Source of the DNA: Deroplatys truncata
Taxonomy: Eukaryota; Arthropoda; Insecta; Mantodea; Mantidae
Reading direction: 5' to 3'
Length of the DNA stretch: 64,000 nt
Assembly: GCA_030765065.1 (NCBI GenBank)
Contig: CM060986.1
Coordinates: 74,269,573-74,333,572, forward strand
Shown here: positions 22,701 through 31,468 of the stretch, one piece after another
Numbering within the stretch: the stretch's first letter is position 1
Layout: each line of letters begins with the position of its first letter
Notes under the pieces: generated by a model
Told to the model about the DNA's origin: nothing
What the model saw: the letters and a program-made list of their open reading frames with translations, nothing else
Databases searched by the model: none
Translations under genes and position numbers: made by a program

Positions 22701-25700
22701 TTCACAAACACACCAGTTATTTCCAATGTGAATTCAGTATCTTAACAAAAGTTATCATAGTGCTGGAACAAAAGGCTGAAGACATTCAAAGCTATTGGCT
22801 TTGCACCACTTTTAAAAGCTTTGCTACTTCTATGTTTAATTACATTGCTCTGACCTCTACGCACTCAGCCATGATTGCAACACAAACAGTACTGCATTAA
22901 CACAATCGATGCTTCCCACTAATAAACAATGAGGAATACGGATATCTGCATGGCCATGATAATAAATAGAAGTTAGTTATTTAAGTTATATTTAAGTGAT
23001 GGTGATAAGAATGGCAGTCATACTGTTTCATGAATACTGGCTGGAGGTATTTGTATCATATATGGATGTCATGATTATAGGTGACAACTAAACTCAAGTC
23101 TTTCCACAGGTTCTGCCTGGGGGTGGAGGAAGAAAGAAATGTTCATATAATAATAAAGGTGACCTTTGACTTGTAAAGTAAATATGAAGCATTTCAGGGG
23201 TCACACAATTATATTTTCATGTTTTGTGCCATGTGTATTTACTGATGCTGTTTCTTACCATTCAAAATAAATTAAGGAGATTAATGTTGATGTTTGAAGC
23301 TCCAAACTTAACTTAAAAGAATGCAAGTTATGAACATAGACAGTTAATTCTAGAGTCAAAGCTGCTGATATGAACAATGAATTAAGAAAGATTAAAAACA
23401 GAAGCGTTATTAACAGTGAAGTATTCGTCATGATGTAGATTGAGTCACACTTTTTTTACACTCACCTTCACTAATTAAAGTTACATAAAACAGGAAACGT
23501 TTTCGAGGGCATTCGTCCTCATCGTCAGCGACTGGGTGACTAAGGGTTGCTTTCTCCCATGTCCTCTTCTTCCTCATCCTGCGAATTCTGACCCTGTTGC
23601 CATCTGGTGTTTGGGGCACAAAGTTTTAACACATTGCTTACAGGCGGGATTTCAAAAACGTTTCCTATTTTATGTAACTTTAATTAGTGAAGGTGAGTGT
23701 AAAAAAAGTGTGACTCAATCTACATCATAATGAATTAAGAGTTTGAAAAATTTAATATAAAAATCTTGGGTGTAAAAAATGAAAAATTCCACTGGAGGAT
23801 TCTCACATGGCCAGATCTAAACATATATGCTTATACATATTTATATTTGAGCTGCTTTGTTTTAGCCTAGCATTATGAGGGAGCACCATATGGAGGCTAC
23901 TGTATTAATTTGGCTACTAAGTAACAAATGGATTCATCCTCCAATATTGGTATTAGAAGAAGAAGATAAAATATTCAAATTTCGAAGTTTTGTAAAATAA
24001 ATGCATTGCTAACAAATCATTGCACTACACAACCAAGGCATTAGAGGGGGGGGAGAATATATATATATCTATATATTTCATAAAGAGAGAAAATTGTGTG
24101 TGTGCGTGTGCATGTGGTAGAGTGAGTGTGTGATACTTATGCCAAAACATTTTAATGAACCTTATGCAAGAAAATTTTGCTGAATTTCGCTTGTATGTTA
24201 TAATTGATATGTAATAAAGTTGTTAAAGCCGCCAAAAGGTTACACCATGATAAAACTCTTCAAAGGGCAATAAATAAATCAAAATCCATGTGGCAAATTA
24301 GAAGTGAAATAAAATCTGAGGACAGCATAAAAAAACAACTATTGTTTGGAAAATAACGGCCAGTGTATAAGTTATCCTAAAGATATTTCCGAATTATTTA
24401 ATAAGTTCTATATAAATGTTGCAGAAAAAATGCTAAAAAATCATTCACCAGGAAGTAAAGAAAGGTCAAACCTAAGGCAGAATGAGTGCACAATATTTTT
24501 AATTTCAGTAACAGCAGATAAAATAAAAAATGTTATAACAAAATTGAAGAATAAAAAGTCAGCGAGAATAGATGGATATTCAAACTGCATTATAAAAAAT
24601 GCTCTTCATTTCTAATAGAACCACTGACATACTTAATAAATCTTTTACTGGCGAATGGGCTATTCCCCGAGAGGTTAAAATAGACAAAAGTGAAACCTAT
24701 TTATAAAAAGGGGAGGTTGAAAATTATAGACCAATATCAATAATTTCATCTTTTGCAAAGATATTTGAGCAAATAATATATAGAAGAATAGTAAGCTTCA
24801 TGGATAGATTTAAAATAATAAACGAGAATTAAAATGGTTTTAGGAAAACAAAGTCCACAAATTCTGCACTGATAAATTTTACTGAATAAGTATATTATGC
24901 ACTAGACAATAAACAGTTTAAGAATAAGCATTTTCTTGGACCTTACAAAGGCCTTTGGTTTAGTTGATCATGCATTGTTATTAGAGAAATTATCCACATA
25001 TGGTGTGAGGGGAGTAGCATTTAAGTGGTTTAAATCATATCGAGGTTGAAATTGAACATTTTGATAGAGAAACTGGTGAACTCAAAACTTGGCTTTCAAG
25101 TAGTAATACAATAAAATATGGGGTACCTCAAGGATTGGTACTCGAACCTCTTTTATTTACCTTATACATAAACGACTTCCCAGATAATGTAATATATATG
25201 ACACGTATAAATGTTACACTTTATATTATGAAGTATTGCTGATGATACTAGTATTTTTAAAAAGAGGAGAGCAAAAGCAATCCAAATCTACATATAGATA
25301 AAAGTTTGAAATACATTTTTATTTGGTTCAATGCAAACATGTTAGTTATTAAGTAAAGAGAAAACAGCAGCTCTGTGCTCCCATAATATGATAAAATAAA
25401 AATCAAATATACCCAAGACTAACTTTGAGACAATGCCAAATAAACTATGCAAAAACAAACAAATTCTTGGGTTTAATAGTAGATGAAAATATTAGTTGGG
25501 AACCACACATAGACACTGGCAAAAAAAAAAAAAAAAAAAAAACCTGAATAAAATGTGCAGTCAAATACATGTCTAGTATAAATATACTTAGGGCAGTATA
25601 CTTTGCATATGTCCATAACCTACTAGTGTATGATATTATTTTCTGGGGAAATTCCAAAAATAATGTGAAAGTATTCAAAATACCCCCCTCCCCCAAAAAA

Positions 25701-28700
25701 ATCAGAATTATGGCGAATATTTCAACTACAACTAGTTGTAAACTATACTTTAAACAATTAAGCTTATTGCCTTTGGCAGGTATCTACATATATGAAACAC
25801 TTGTTTATATAAAAGCTCACTTAAATTTATTCAAAACAAATTCAGAAGTTCATATATATATATATATATATATATAACACTAGAGCAAAGCATAATCTAT
25901 TTGTAAATTCACATAGGACTAAACACTCTGAAAACAGCTTCAAATATGCTGGTTTACATGTATATAATAAGCTACCTGAATACATAAAAAAATCTCCAAA
26001 AAATGGTGGAATCTTATACATTGAAGCAATTAATAAAATACAAATGGAGTCAATCTAAACACTTATACTAGCCTCACTCATCTATTTATTTTGCAGAACA
26101 TGTATTGTGAGCATGAGCTCACATCAACTGCCTGTTGACTGTCAGATGAACTCTCGAGTCATATTGTTGAAAGCCTGTGGTGTCCTGTGGTTTTCAAAAA
26201 TTACATAAAGAAGTTTGAAAACCGCATCATGCACTTTGATTCTCCAGAAGCAGACAACCCTCTATTTACTTTCATCCATAGTCCACCAGAGGACACCCCA
26301 GGCTTTCAACAATACAACTCGAGAGTTCATCCGACAGTCAACAGGCAGCTGACGATGTGAGCTCATGCTCATGATACATGTTTTGCAAAATAAATGAGTG
26401 AAGCTAGTAAGTGTGTTTAGGTTGACTCCACTTGTATTACATAAAAAAATATTGATTCGCAACAAAAATTTAAAAGAATGTTATTAAATTTCTAAAAGAT
26501 CACAGTTTTTATATTGTAGATGAATTTCAAAATCTGTAATTATTGTAACCTTTCATCTATGTAAATAATGTATATTATATTTGACGTATCCTACAACATG
26601 TACATGTTTTAATGGATGAATAATAAATGAAATGAATTGAGTTCATCACCAATGTACGCTAAGTAATCATATAAAGAGAGAAAACTGTGACCAGTGTAAG
26701 ATTAGAAATCAGTCAAATGATATTTTACAATCAACAACTGAGAAGGTTAAAAAATTAAAATTAAAGATTTCATGGATAGTTATTTCTCAGAATAAATGCG
26801 AAACATATGTCTCACCACAGTCCAGCCAAATCCCATCAATATTAATGCATGCTAACTACAGTTTATTTACTGGGGTACATTCTGTCCTTCATGCAGGAAA
26901 GATTCAAACCTAACTATCCTCTATTTTGGAAATTATGTCCAGTGGTGTTCAGTGCTTTAACCAACTGAGCAACAAATCCTGGTGGTAGCGGTTTTTAAGG
27001 TCACAAATGGTTACAATATCTGGTCTTTAAGAAGAATAAATAAGGACTGAAAGGATTAAAAAGATATCTCCAAATGGATGGGATATTTTTTTTTCCTGGA
27101 GTGTTTACTCTCCAGTAACTTGCAGCACCAAGAATTTGGGACTCATATGTGCCATTTATTACTTGGCCTCATCATTCTAGGTTCCTATCTTTACAAAGAC
27201 AGGTGTCTTAAAACTCTCACACAATAGAAATGGTCATGGGGCCATAATTGTTAAAAGGAAAGATGTTGAAAGCAAATAATTTACAAAACATAATAAGTAA
27301 GCTACAAATGTAAGAAGTCCATGAGATTTTGGTTTTATTTTTAGGTTGCTTGTAACTACATCAGCTGATCAAACAGCTCGTATTTGGAAGACTTCTGATT
27401 TCACATTGCTTCAAGAGTTAAAACATGAAGCACAGCGATGGGTATGGGATGCTGCCTTTAGTGCAGATTCACAGTACATTCTCACAGGTAAGACGTTTAT
27501 TAGGTCCAACACAAGTGTAGGAGTATTGTTATTGAAATGATTTTGCTTTGTGTGGAGAAAGTATTGCATTCCATGCAAAAATTTGATATTGAAATTCAAT
27601 AATAATTTCAGCATCTTCCAAGGATGTAACATGTAGATTTTCAAGAAAATCCCCCCATTCCAAACTACCCTTTACATGCAAAAACTTTTGATATTTTTTA
27701 TTGCTTGAAAATGGCATTAACAATTTTGATTAAAATATCATAGGTTTAAGATATTTGCATGATAAAGAAAATGTGTATCTAAGTTTCTGCAAATATCCAT
27801 GAAAAGCCCTCTTCATTCCTAATGAATTTTGTATAATTGTGTAACAAAAGCTTGCTGCACAAAAATGTAGGTCTCGTTAAAACCAAAATTTATTTTAAGT
27901 AAATTTTTTGCGGTATTAAGAATTTCTGAAATAGTCGTTATTAGTGGTTTGAATTTTCAAATCTTTGTGCAGTAGAGTCCCACAAACTTGACCTAATGCA
28001 TACTGAGAGGGTAACAAGTTACTGAAATGTTAAGTTTTATGGAATAAGGGTTGGGTTATTCACAACTTGTAATTTATAGATTATTGGTAATTGTTTCCAT
28101 ACCTTACATTTAGCTGTTGTGCTAGGAGTACATCCTGATAAATTTTAAGTTTCTCAATGATGAAGCCATGAATGAATGAATGCTGTTTTCTCTGAATACT
28201 GCTTTACAATGCTTGATTTGTAGAAAACAGAATAGAAGATAGGTCTGCACAATTTTGGATGTCCCATCATTTTTCCACTTCAGTATAGGACCAGAAACTG
28301 TTGACTGGGTTGTATTTAGGTCGCTAAAATCTGCCACATTGACTTGTTATACCTGTGGCCTTCCATCTTTTGATCCTGTTGGAAGTTGTAATCTCCACAG
28401 AATGACACATTCTCGTCCATTGCACTAGAGGTGGGAAAAATAGTTATCACTTTCTCTACCACATACACAGTAGGTAGAGAAGGTATTGCATTCCACTCAA
28501 AAATTCAATTTGGAGATTTCACCTGAAATACATGTTTTGAGGCCCCTTGAATCCAAAGAAAGCATTTTTAGAAAAAGATGCATGTGGATGCTTGTAAACA
28601 TCATAACTCAAAAACAAAAAGTGGAATAAGTATCAAACCTGGTATTTAAGTTTAGTATCTCTCAAAGATAGATGAGACATGAAGATTTTCAAGAAAACTC

Positions 28701-30009
28701 CTCACCCCAAACTATCCTCTACATGGAACATTTTTTGAAATTTTTGTGTTTATAAAAAATGGTTTTAACAATTTTGATTAAAATACCATATACAAAATAT
28801 ATGTACATGACAAATGAAATGTATATCTTGAATTTTCTGAGAATAGCCTGTGAAGTCCTCTTCATTCAGAAGGAATTTTGTATAATCTTGTGTGACTGGT
28901 AAGTGTTAAGCGATAGACAAAAAGCACAAAAAATGTAGATCTCTAAAATGCAGAATTTATTTCCAATGACTTTTTTTGTGGCATCAGCCATTGGTTTGAA
29001 CTGTTCATTACTTAGCCATTTTTTTAAAATCCTGCGTATTTCAGTTGTTTCTCGCAATGTCATGGAAAGAGTATGGAATTTTAAGGCCAGCATATAGCAT
29101 GCTATTCTAAAACATTTGACTATATTCCCTTTGTACCTATAACAAAATGTGTTAGGCAGCTATTTCCAGAAAGGTTTTTCTGGACTAAAATGAAATAGGA
29201 ATATAAATTTTTTTAAGAATAATTTGTATACCCACCAATAAATGATAGAGGGTAGAGAAAGTCATGCGAATGTAACGCATCAGAAATTTTTTTTCAGTAA
29301 CAGCTCCAGTTGTTCTTAAAAGGTATTACATTCCAAATGACAACATTGAAGAATGTCCACAAGTATTTAAGCATAACCATAACAGAAGATCCTTTTGGTG
29401 TGCTGTTACATTACTAGTGTGACTCAAGTTCTTTTGTATCAAGTAATGATTCTTTGACTAATATTTGAAGGTAATGCTTACCTCCCTTCTCCACTCCCTT
29501 ATAGTATGCACTGTTAACAACAGTACAGCTCTGTACTTATTATTGATTATTGCTGCTTTGACTCACATCATCATAGTGGTAACTGTCATGTATGGATTTA
29601 AAAAAATGCTAATGATTACCCAAGATGCCCAAATTGCCTTTTGCATGTGTAACATAAGAGCGCAATAGCATAATTAAATCTGATTGGCCAGAACTGTTAG
29701 AACTTTTATACATATCACAAATCTTGATCAATGCTTTTCTTGGTGATATTTCTCTGAACTAATGCTTTTATTGCTTCTCTCAAACTGGATACAAACACTT
29801 TGTTACAGTGCTCATGATAAATATTTCTGTATTCACTTTTAATTTGTACATTTCAACTCAGCTTCCATCACAGCATTTTCTTTTCAGCATCCTCAGATGG
29901 TGTGGCACGTCTTTGGAATGTGGAAACTGGTGCGATAGAACGGGAGTACAATGGACACCAAAAGGCTGTCACTGCTCTGGCATTCCGTGATGAAATTGTG
30001 AGGGACTGA
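5094..30009 (+). CDS. LST8: LST8, WD40 subunit of the target-of-rapamycin complexes (complete, 7 exons)
   Basis: Known: LST8 is a seven-bladed WD40 propeller that binds the TOR kinase domain in TORC1 and TORC2. Seen: coding exons 5094-5219, 8536-8587, 12668-12830, 17603-17753, 21830-22032, 27345-27487 and 29888-30009 total 960 nt with matching phases, giving 319 residues plus TGA. That is close to the 326 of human mLST8. The blades read in order: [90 protein letters not shown]. The C-terminus [11 protein letters not shown] is also typical. All introns are GT-AG; the donor after exon 3 (GTTATT) is weak. Introns hold a NUMT, a mariner, a Penelope-like element, LINEs and SINEs, but no exon is disrupted. 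Very high confidence in identity. Confidence 0.96.
5460..5617 (+). pseudogene. NUMT: nuclear copy of mitochondrial nad5 fragment
   Basis: Read with the invertebrate mitochondrial code (ATA=Met, TGA=Trp, AGA=Ser) the segment gives an uninterrupted nad5-like stretch: [10 protein letters not shown], then [19 protein letters not shown], then AISWMLNFGSWNYIFYL. In the nuclear code it has two TGA stops and an Arg where nad5 has Ser. The same strand is continuous over about 53 codons. Known: this block is highly conserved in insect ND5. Inference: a mitochondrial DNA insertion in LST8 intron 1, recent enough to keep the frame intact. The ends were placed only where similarity fades. Confidence 0.85.
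6480..7255. mobile_element. Non-autonomous DNA transposon (MITE-like, possibly hAT)
   Basis: The left end GGCCCCGGATTCTTAG and the reverse complement of the right end AGCCCCAGATTTTTAG form an imperfect terminal inverted repeat. Short CCTAA/AGAACCTA motifs recur near both ends, as in hAT subterminal regions. The flanks TATAATTA (6472-6479) and TAGTATTA (7256-7263) agree at six of eight positions and may be a decayed 8-bp target duplication. No transposase frame is present; a (TA)n run lies near 7125-7143. Confidence 0.5.
7556..7850 (+). repeat. tRNA-derived SINE
   Basis: Near-perfect polymerase III B box GGGTTCAAACCC at about 7610, preceded by a plausible A-box region (TGGCTTGGGCATAGGG). A non-tRNA body follows with CGGCACGTAAAAGAACC. 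The open frame of 91 codons across it is incidental. Confidence 0.65.
7851..8300 (+). repeat. Two tandem SINE-like fragments, same family as 56036-56222
   Basis: CCTCACATTCAAGAGGTCCCGAGTTCATATCTTGG is the B-box part of a tRNA-like head (about 7853-7890). A similar head and GGTTTTCCCTTATTCTGAGAAGAT body recur at 8200-8250, matching the reverse complement of the SINE at 56 kb. Confidence 0.5.
8536..8587 (+). CDS. LST8: LST8 exon 2
   Basis: Only 52 nt, residues 43-59 ([17 protein letters not shown]). Acceptor TACAG at 8531-8535, donor GTAAGT at 8588. The split Gly codon joins [10 protein letters not shown] in exon 3. Too short to appear as an open frame by itself. Confidence 0.93.
8832..9985 (-). 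mobile_element. Mariner-type transposon, inactivated
   Basis: The body contains a minus-strand mariner transposase (9921-9057). Flanking non-coding ends carry A/T-rich tails (GGTGTGATAAAAAAGTAATGGG at left). Matching terminal inverted repeats were not convincingly delimited, so the borders are approximate. Lies in LST8 intron 2. Confidence 0.7.
9057..9921 (-). pseudogene. Mariner transposase (DD34D) pseudogene
   Basis: Minus-strand frames read, in order: [12 protein letters not shown] (N-terminal helix), [17 protein letters not shown]-like remnant, then [36 protein letters not shown] (first catalytic Asp), HHDNAPAH (second Asp) and [17 protein letters not shown] (third Asp). Exactly 34 residues separate the second and third Asp, the mariner DD34D signature. 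Frameshifts near 9385 and 9610-9680, the latter at a (ATC)n expansion, and stops in the N-terminal part inactivate it. Confidence 0.88.
9986..11027. other. No recognisable feature (LST8 intron 2)
   Basis: AT-rich intronic DNA. Short open frames (for example at 10338-10673) have no recognisable motif or coding composition. Confidence 0.4.
11053..11143 (-). ncRNA. Hammerhead ribozyme motif, left arm (degenerate stem III)
   Basis: On the minus strand: AGTCGGA (11143-11137), CTGAGGA (11129-11123), stem II GGGAA/TTCCC, GAAA (11104-11101) and TCCGACT (11059-11053) closing a perfect 7-bp stem I. GAAAG replaces GAAAC and stem III holds an extra TTAAGT...ACTTAA hairpin, so it may be inactive. Confidence 0.65.
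11262..12214 (+). pseudogene. Penelope-like RT/GIY-YIG polyprotein, 5'-truncated and frameshifted
   Basis: The first frame (to 11669) has [28 protein letters not shown] (RT catalytic motif), LPFLDLKI and YRKPTHY, the RT palm-thumb segment. After a frame change near 11670 the linker continues to a second frame ending at 12214 with [20 protein letters not shown] (GIY...YIG with the CxxC zinc ligands typical of this family) and LETRLKEHM (catalytic Arg region). The RT fingers are absent. Known: Penelope-like elements join these two domains for target-primed retrotransposition. This copy is non-functional as it stands. Confidence 0.9.
12333..12404 (+). ncRNA. Hammerhead ribozyme motif, right arm of the Penelope-like element
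   Basis: CTGAGGA (12347-12353, CUGANGA core), stem II GGGAAC...GTTTCTC-like, GAAAC (12372-12376) and GTA (12390-12392) cleavage triplet. Outer stem I is AGTCGGA (12333) with TCCAACT (12398-12404), one mismatch. The mirror copy at 11053-11143 retains the perfect partner TCCGACT. Known: Penelope-like elements often carry such ribozymes in their terminal repeats. Activity is inferred, not shown. Confidence 0.75.
12668..12830 (+). CDS. LST8: LST8 exon 3
   Basis: Residues 60-113, blades 2-3 ([23 protein letters not shown]). Acceptor TTTTAAG at 12661-12667, donor GTTATT at 12831. The Arg codon is split with exon 4. Confidence 0.93.
13375..13486 (+). repeat. 3'-terminal fragment of the ~0.85-kb repeat
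   Basis: Contains only the family's 3' end: ATGTTTATCTC, GTAGAGAAAGT and the terminal hairpin ATGTG-AATGTAA-CACAT followed by CAG. It ends 18 bases before another, head-part copy starts at 13505. Confidence 0.7.
13777..14625 (-). mobile_element. Full-length ~0.85-kb repeat (putative non-autonomous Helentron), minus strand
   Basis: Begins TCTGATGTGTTACACTCACAT and ends GTAGAGAAAGT. Inserted into an A-run of the older copy 13505-16553. No coding capacity; the 73-codon frame at 14336 recurs in other copies simply because the repeat does. Confidence 0.75.
14814..16363 (+). mobile_element. LINE, 5'-truncated, with 11-bp target duplication
   Basis: Flanked by AAGATAATTAC at 14803-14813 and 16364-16374. 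The remnant RT reads [20 protein letters not shown] near the 5' end, then degraded segments with stops. The C-terminal part resembles the LINE at 41905-43294. The tail is (ATTC)n-like (TTCATTCATTC). Inserted into an older copy of the 0.85-kb repeat. Confidence 0.85.
16554..17424 (+). mobile_element. Full-length ~0.85-kb repeat, reference copy (putative non-autonomous Helentron, HINE)
   Basis: Seen: the 5' end ACTTTCTCTACTACG follows a T-run. Its inverse GTAGAGAAAGT lies 24 bases before the 3' end, an asymmetric terminal inverted repeat. The 3' end is a hairpin ATGTG-AGTGTAA-CACAT followed by CAGA and a T-run. A (TG)n tract sits inside at 16686-16714. No protein coding. Known: Helentron-derived elements have such asymmetric inverted repeats, a 3' hairpin, internal microsatellite and T-T insertion. 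Inference: this family is a Helentron-associated element. A SINE or MITE origin is not excluded. Confidence 0.7.
17603..17753 (+). CDS. LST8: LST8 exon 4
   Basis: Residues 114-164, starting [12 protein letters not shown] and ending [11 protein letters not shown]. Acceptor CACAG at 17598-17602, donor GTAAAT at 17754. Near-identical in wording to animal LST8. Confidence 0.94.
18037..19706 (+). repeat. ~0.85-kb repeat copy interrupted by a DNA transposon
   Basis: The 5' part is 18037-18228 and the continuation 19320-19706. The break falls in the GGTATTTAGGTTCAG block. A second plus copy then begins in the T-run at 19712, truncating this one. Confidence 0.75.
18229..19319. mobile_element. TA-flanked DNA transposon with 20-bp terminal inverted repeats
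   Basis: The ends are CTGTCCATTCCAAACCAGAG and the inverse of CTCTGGTTTAGAATGAACAG (two mismatches in 20). The TA at 18227-18228 is duplicated at 19320-19321. The uninterrupted repeat sequence in other copies shows the empty site, so both borders are exact. Inside, a short acidic frame (reads [20 protein letters not shown], near 19020-19105) ends in a stop before GTAAGT. No DDE motif was recognised; TA duplication suggests the Tc1/mariner/pogo superfamily. Confidence 0.8.
19712..20511 (+). mobile_element. Full-length ~0.85-kb repeat copy
   Basis: Starts ACTTTCTCTG after a T-run in another copy. Ends with GTGAAAGTC, the terminal hairpin region (ATGCG...) and CATCAGA. Moderately diverged. Confidence 0.7.
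20855..21180 (-). repeat. Unclassified repeat with a hammerhead-like core
   Basis: On the minus strand CCTGAAGATGG (around 20957-20947) provides CUGANGA. It is followed by GTCAT...ATGGGC that could form stem II, then AAAAGC where GAAA is expected, and GCCAG/CTGGC segments that could form stem I. One core base is off. Listed as a repeat remnant, weakly supported. Confidence 0.3.
21830..22032 (+). CDS. LST8: LST8 exon 5
   Basis: Residues 165-231, blade 5 ([20 protein letters not shown] onwards). Acceptor TTTCAG at 21824-21829, donor GTACGT at 22033. The Thr codon is split with exon 6. Confidence 0.94.
22033..23375. other. No recognisable feature (LST8 intron 5)
   Basis: AT-rich, only short open frames without motifs. 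The same holds for 21181-21829 in intron 4. Confidence 0.4.
23388..23728 (-). mobile_element. Small RT-less Penelope-related element with hammerhead motif and 12-bp target duplication
   Basis: Perfect 12-bp duplication AATGAATTAAGA at 23376-23387 and 23729-23740. Nearly perfect inverted arms of about 75 bp lie at 23430-23508 and 23645-23728. On the minus strand a hammerhead core precedes a tail (23428-23388) containing TTCACTGTTAATAACGCTTC, similar to the tail of the full Penelope-like element at 12.4 kb. No protein coding. Lies in LST8 intron 5, opposite strand. Confidence 0.8.
23443..23541 (-). ncRNA. Hammerhead ribozyme motif
   Basis: Minus strand: AGTCAC (23541-23536), CTGACGA (23528-23522), stem II GAGG/CCTC, GAAA (23504-23501), GTA (23459-23457) and GTGACT (23448-23443) pairing with the first segment. 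GAAAAC has one extra A relative to the usual GAAAC. Same architecture as the motifs at 12.3, 26.3 and 55.7 kb with a different stem I sequence. Confidence 0.65.
24055..24075 (+). repeat. (TA)n microsatellite
   Basis: Short interrupted AT dinucleotide run, followed by TG-rich DNA at 24096-24132. Confidence 0.5.
26036..26437 (+). mobile_element. Foldback element with ~150-bp inverted arms and a hammerhead motif, inside a LINE
   Basis: The left arm 26036-26193 and right arm 26288-26437 are inverted copies (blocks GGAGTCAA, CATGAGCTCACATC, GCCTGTTGACTGTC, GATGAACTCTCGAGT, GTTGAAAGCCTG). The arms have diverged by several substitutions and indels. No protein coding. No target duplication was identified. 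Confidence 0.7.
26336..26427 (+). ncRNA. Hammerhead ribozyme motif
   Basis: AGTCAAC (26336) pairs perfectly with GTTGACT (26421-26427) as stem I. CTGACGA is at 26349-26355, stem II is GTGAGC-TCAT-GCTCAT, then GATAC (26373-26377, one change from GAAAC) and GTA (26407-26409). Confidence 0.6.
26873..26985 (-). repeat. tRNA-derived SINE head
   Basis: Minus strand: A-box-like TTGCTCAGTTGGTTAAAGC and B-box-like GGTTTGAATC at tRNA-like spacing. No intact tRNA fold, so not a tRNA gene. Confidence 0.5.
27345..27487 (+). CDS. LST8: LST8 exon 6
   Basis: Residues 232-279 ([35 protein letters not shown]). Acceptor TTTTTAG, donor GTAAGA at 27488. Confidence 0.94.
27555..27965 (+). repeat. Truncated ~0.85-kb repeat with internal deletion
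   Basis: GTATTGCATTCCA, then a jump to CATCTTCCAAGGATGTAAC and on to the AAATGTAGGTCTCGTTAAAAC block. Both termini are lost. It starts only 65 bases after LST8 exon 6. Confidence 0.65.
28449..29284 (+). mobile_element. Full-length ~0.85-kb repeat, older subfamily
   Basis: Starts ACTTTCTCTACC, ends GTAGAGAAAGTC then ATGCG-AATGTAA-CGCAT and CAGA. The hairpin stem differs from other copies by a compensatory pair (TG/CA to CG/CG type). The middle (GAAGGAATTTTGTATAAT, GGCATCAGCCATT) defines a second subfamily shared with 43295-44104 and 56960-57635. Confidence 0.75.
29888..30009 (+). CDS. LST8: LST8 exon 7 and stop
   Basis: Residues 280-319, [20 protein letters not shown] then [18 protein letters not shown] and TGA at 30007. 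Acceptor TTTTCAG at 29881-29887. Confidence 0.94.
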
Positions 30010-30973
30010 GCTCCACTTTGTGCTTCTTCAAGAATGAACAAAGAAAGTGGGTATGTATCTTGTGCCTAGGGCTGCCCATGTGGGGAAATCATGGTTCAAG
30101 TTGCGCTATCAGGAACATTTTGTGGGGAATTCAAAATTTTTGGAAATACAAAAACATTTAAGTAAATTAACACAGGTAATATAAACACATTTATTAGATA
30201 TTAATAAAATTCAAGAAAATTATCTTGAAAGAGTAAAGTTAGTGTGTTGCCACTAGAATTTTATTAATATTTTAACTACTTCACTGTGTTTCCCATTAAT
30301 TGTTATGTTAACATTTAATATAATTTTTAGTGTCAAGTATTGTAATTGTTAACTCAATTTGTATCTTTAAGTATGTTAATTTAAATGTGCTGCATCCCCC
30401 CAAAAATAATGTCAAGTACAATTTATACTATATGGTATAATGTGGCATATCAAATCATAATTTTTGGAAATGTACAAAAGGGACTATAACATTATAGATA
30501 GGTATGTAGTTCAGAATGTGCTTACTATATTGGTAAGTATATATAGTTACACATATTATATTAAGTCTATTTGGGTAGATACATTGAAATACCAGTAATA
30601 ATATACACCACCAGCCATATATTTTGTTTGTAGTTTTTGCTGTAAATATTATAATTTTTTTTTATTGATTTTAACTTTCTAATTATTTGTTAAAGCTTTT
30701 ATCGTGTACCATTATCACAGTAATTACTACACTATGTGTAAGACAGCACCTTTGCAAAGCTTTCCAACAACATAGTAAAGGAGCTAAGGTGTGTTGCAAA
30801 ATGATAAGACCAACTAATGAAACTCGTCATGTATAGAGAAAAACTGAAATCTAATATATTTTTACTTGTGCACATAATATTGTGTAATTTTTATGAAATG
30901 GTTATTTACAAATAAAAAGCGTTCGTTTCACACACTGCTGAATACAAGTAACAATTCTGTTGCAGAATGATAT
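30010..30973. other. LST8 3' flank
   Basis: AT-rich DNA after the LST8 stop, probably 3' UTR then intergenic. AATAAA-type signals occur (for example near 30915) but the cleavage site cannot be chosen. Confidence 0.4.
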
Positions 30974-31460
30974 TGTCGTATGCCTCACTTTGTATTATTT
31001 TTCAACTTCAGAGGAGAGCTACTCGCTTGCGAGAGGGATCGTTAACCAAACAAAGAACTTTAATTTACGAGGCAACGACGAAGGGCGCAGCTAAGTTAAA
31101 TCACAGAATAATTACTACACCAACACAATGCCTGGCTTAAGGGAGAGGAAAGGATTCTATTCTACCATAATTAAAAGTTAAAAAGCGTGGATGGCACACA
31201 ATTTATTGGATGAAGTTAGTTACATACCTTTGCCCATTGCCTGCCGACGAGGACATCGTGTGTTAGCAGTTTCCCGTCTGTCTCACCCGAAGCCTACTCA
31301 CTGAATGTTTTAAGAAGCTACGCCAACTTGGCGTCAGTAACGCTATCCCCACCTAGACACACTGTTTCCCCTGACTCGCCCCTACTCACAGACAAACTGC
31401 CGTGTCTAACCTTCGGTGACCAGAGAGCATCTTGTCAATATTATCTGTGCACATGCCACA
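30974..31460 (-). repeat. 3' LTR of the young LTR retrotransposon
   Basis: 487 bp. On the plus strand it starts TGTCGTATGCCTCAC and ends GTGCACATGCCACA. Reads GTGTTAGCAG and AACTTGGCG where the other LTR has GTGGTAGCAG and AACTCGGCG. Confidence 0.92.
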
Positions 31461-31468
31461 TCTCCCCC
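31461..31468 (-). other. Polypurine tract
   Basis: GGGGGAGA on the minus strand immediately before the 3' LTR, the expected plus-strand priming site. Confidence 0.65.

Larger units (their letters stand above)
24216..26640 (+). pseudogene. LINE (jockey/CR1-like) reverse transcriptase remnant
   Basis: Frame-broken plus-strand blocks in the right order: [49 protein letters not shown], a [12 protein letters not shown] block with a frame change, [30 protein letters not shown] and IADDTSIF (the FADD-type catalytic box with both Asp retained), then [19 protein letters not shown]. The tail ends AATAAATGAAATGAATTGAG near 26640. An inverted-repeat element (26036-26437) is inserted near the 3' end. Numerous stops and indels make it dead. 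Confidence 0.85.
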
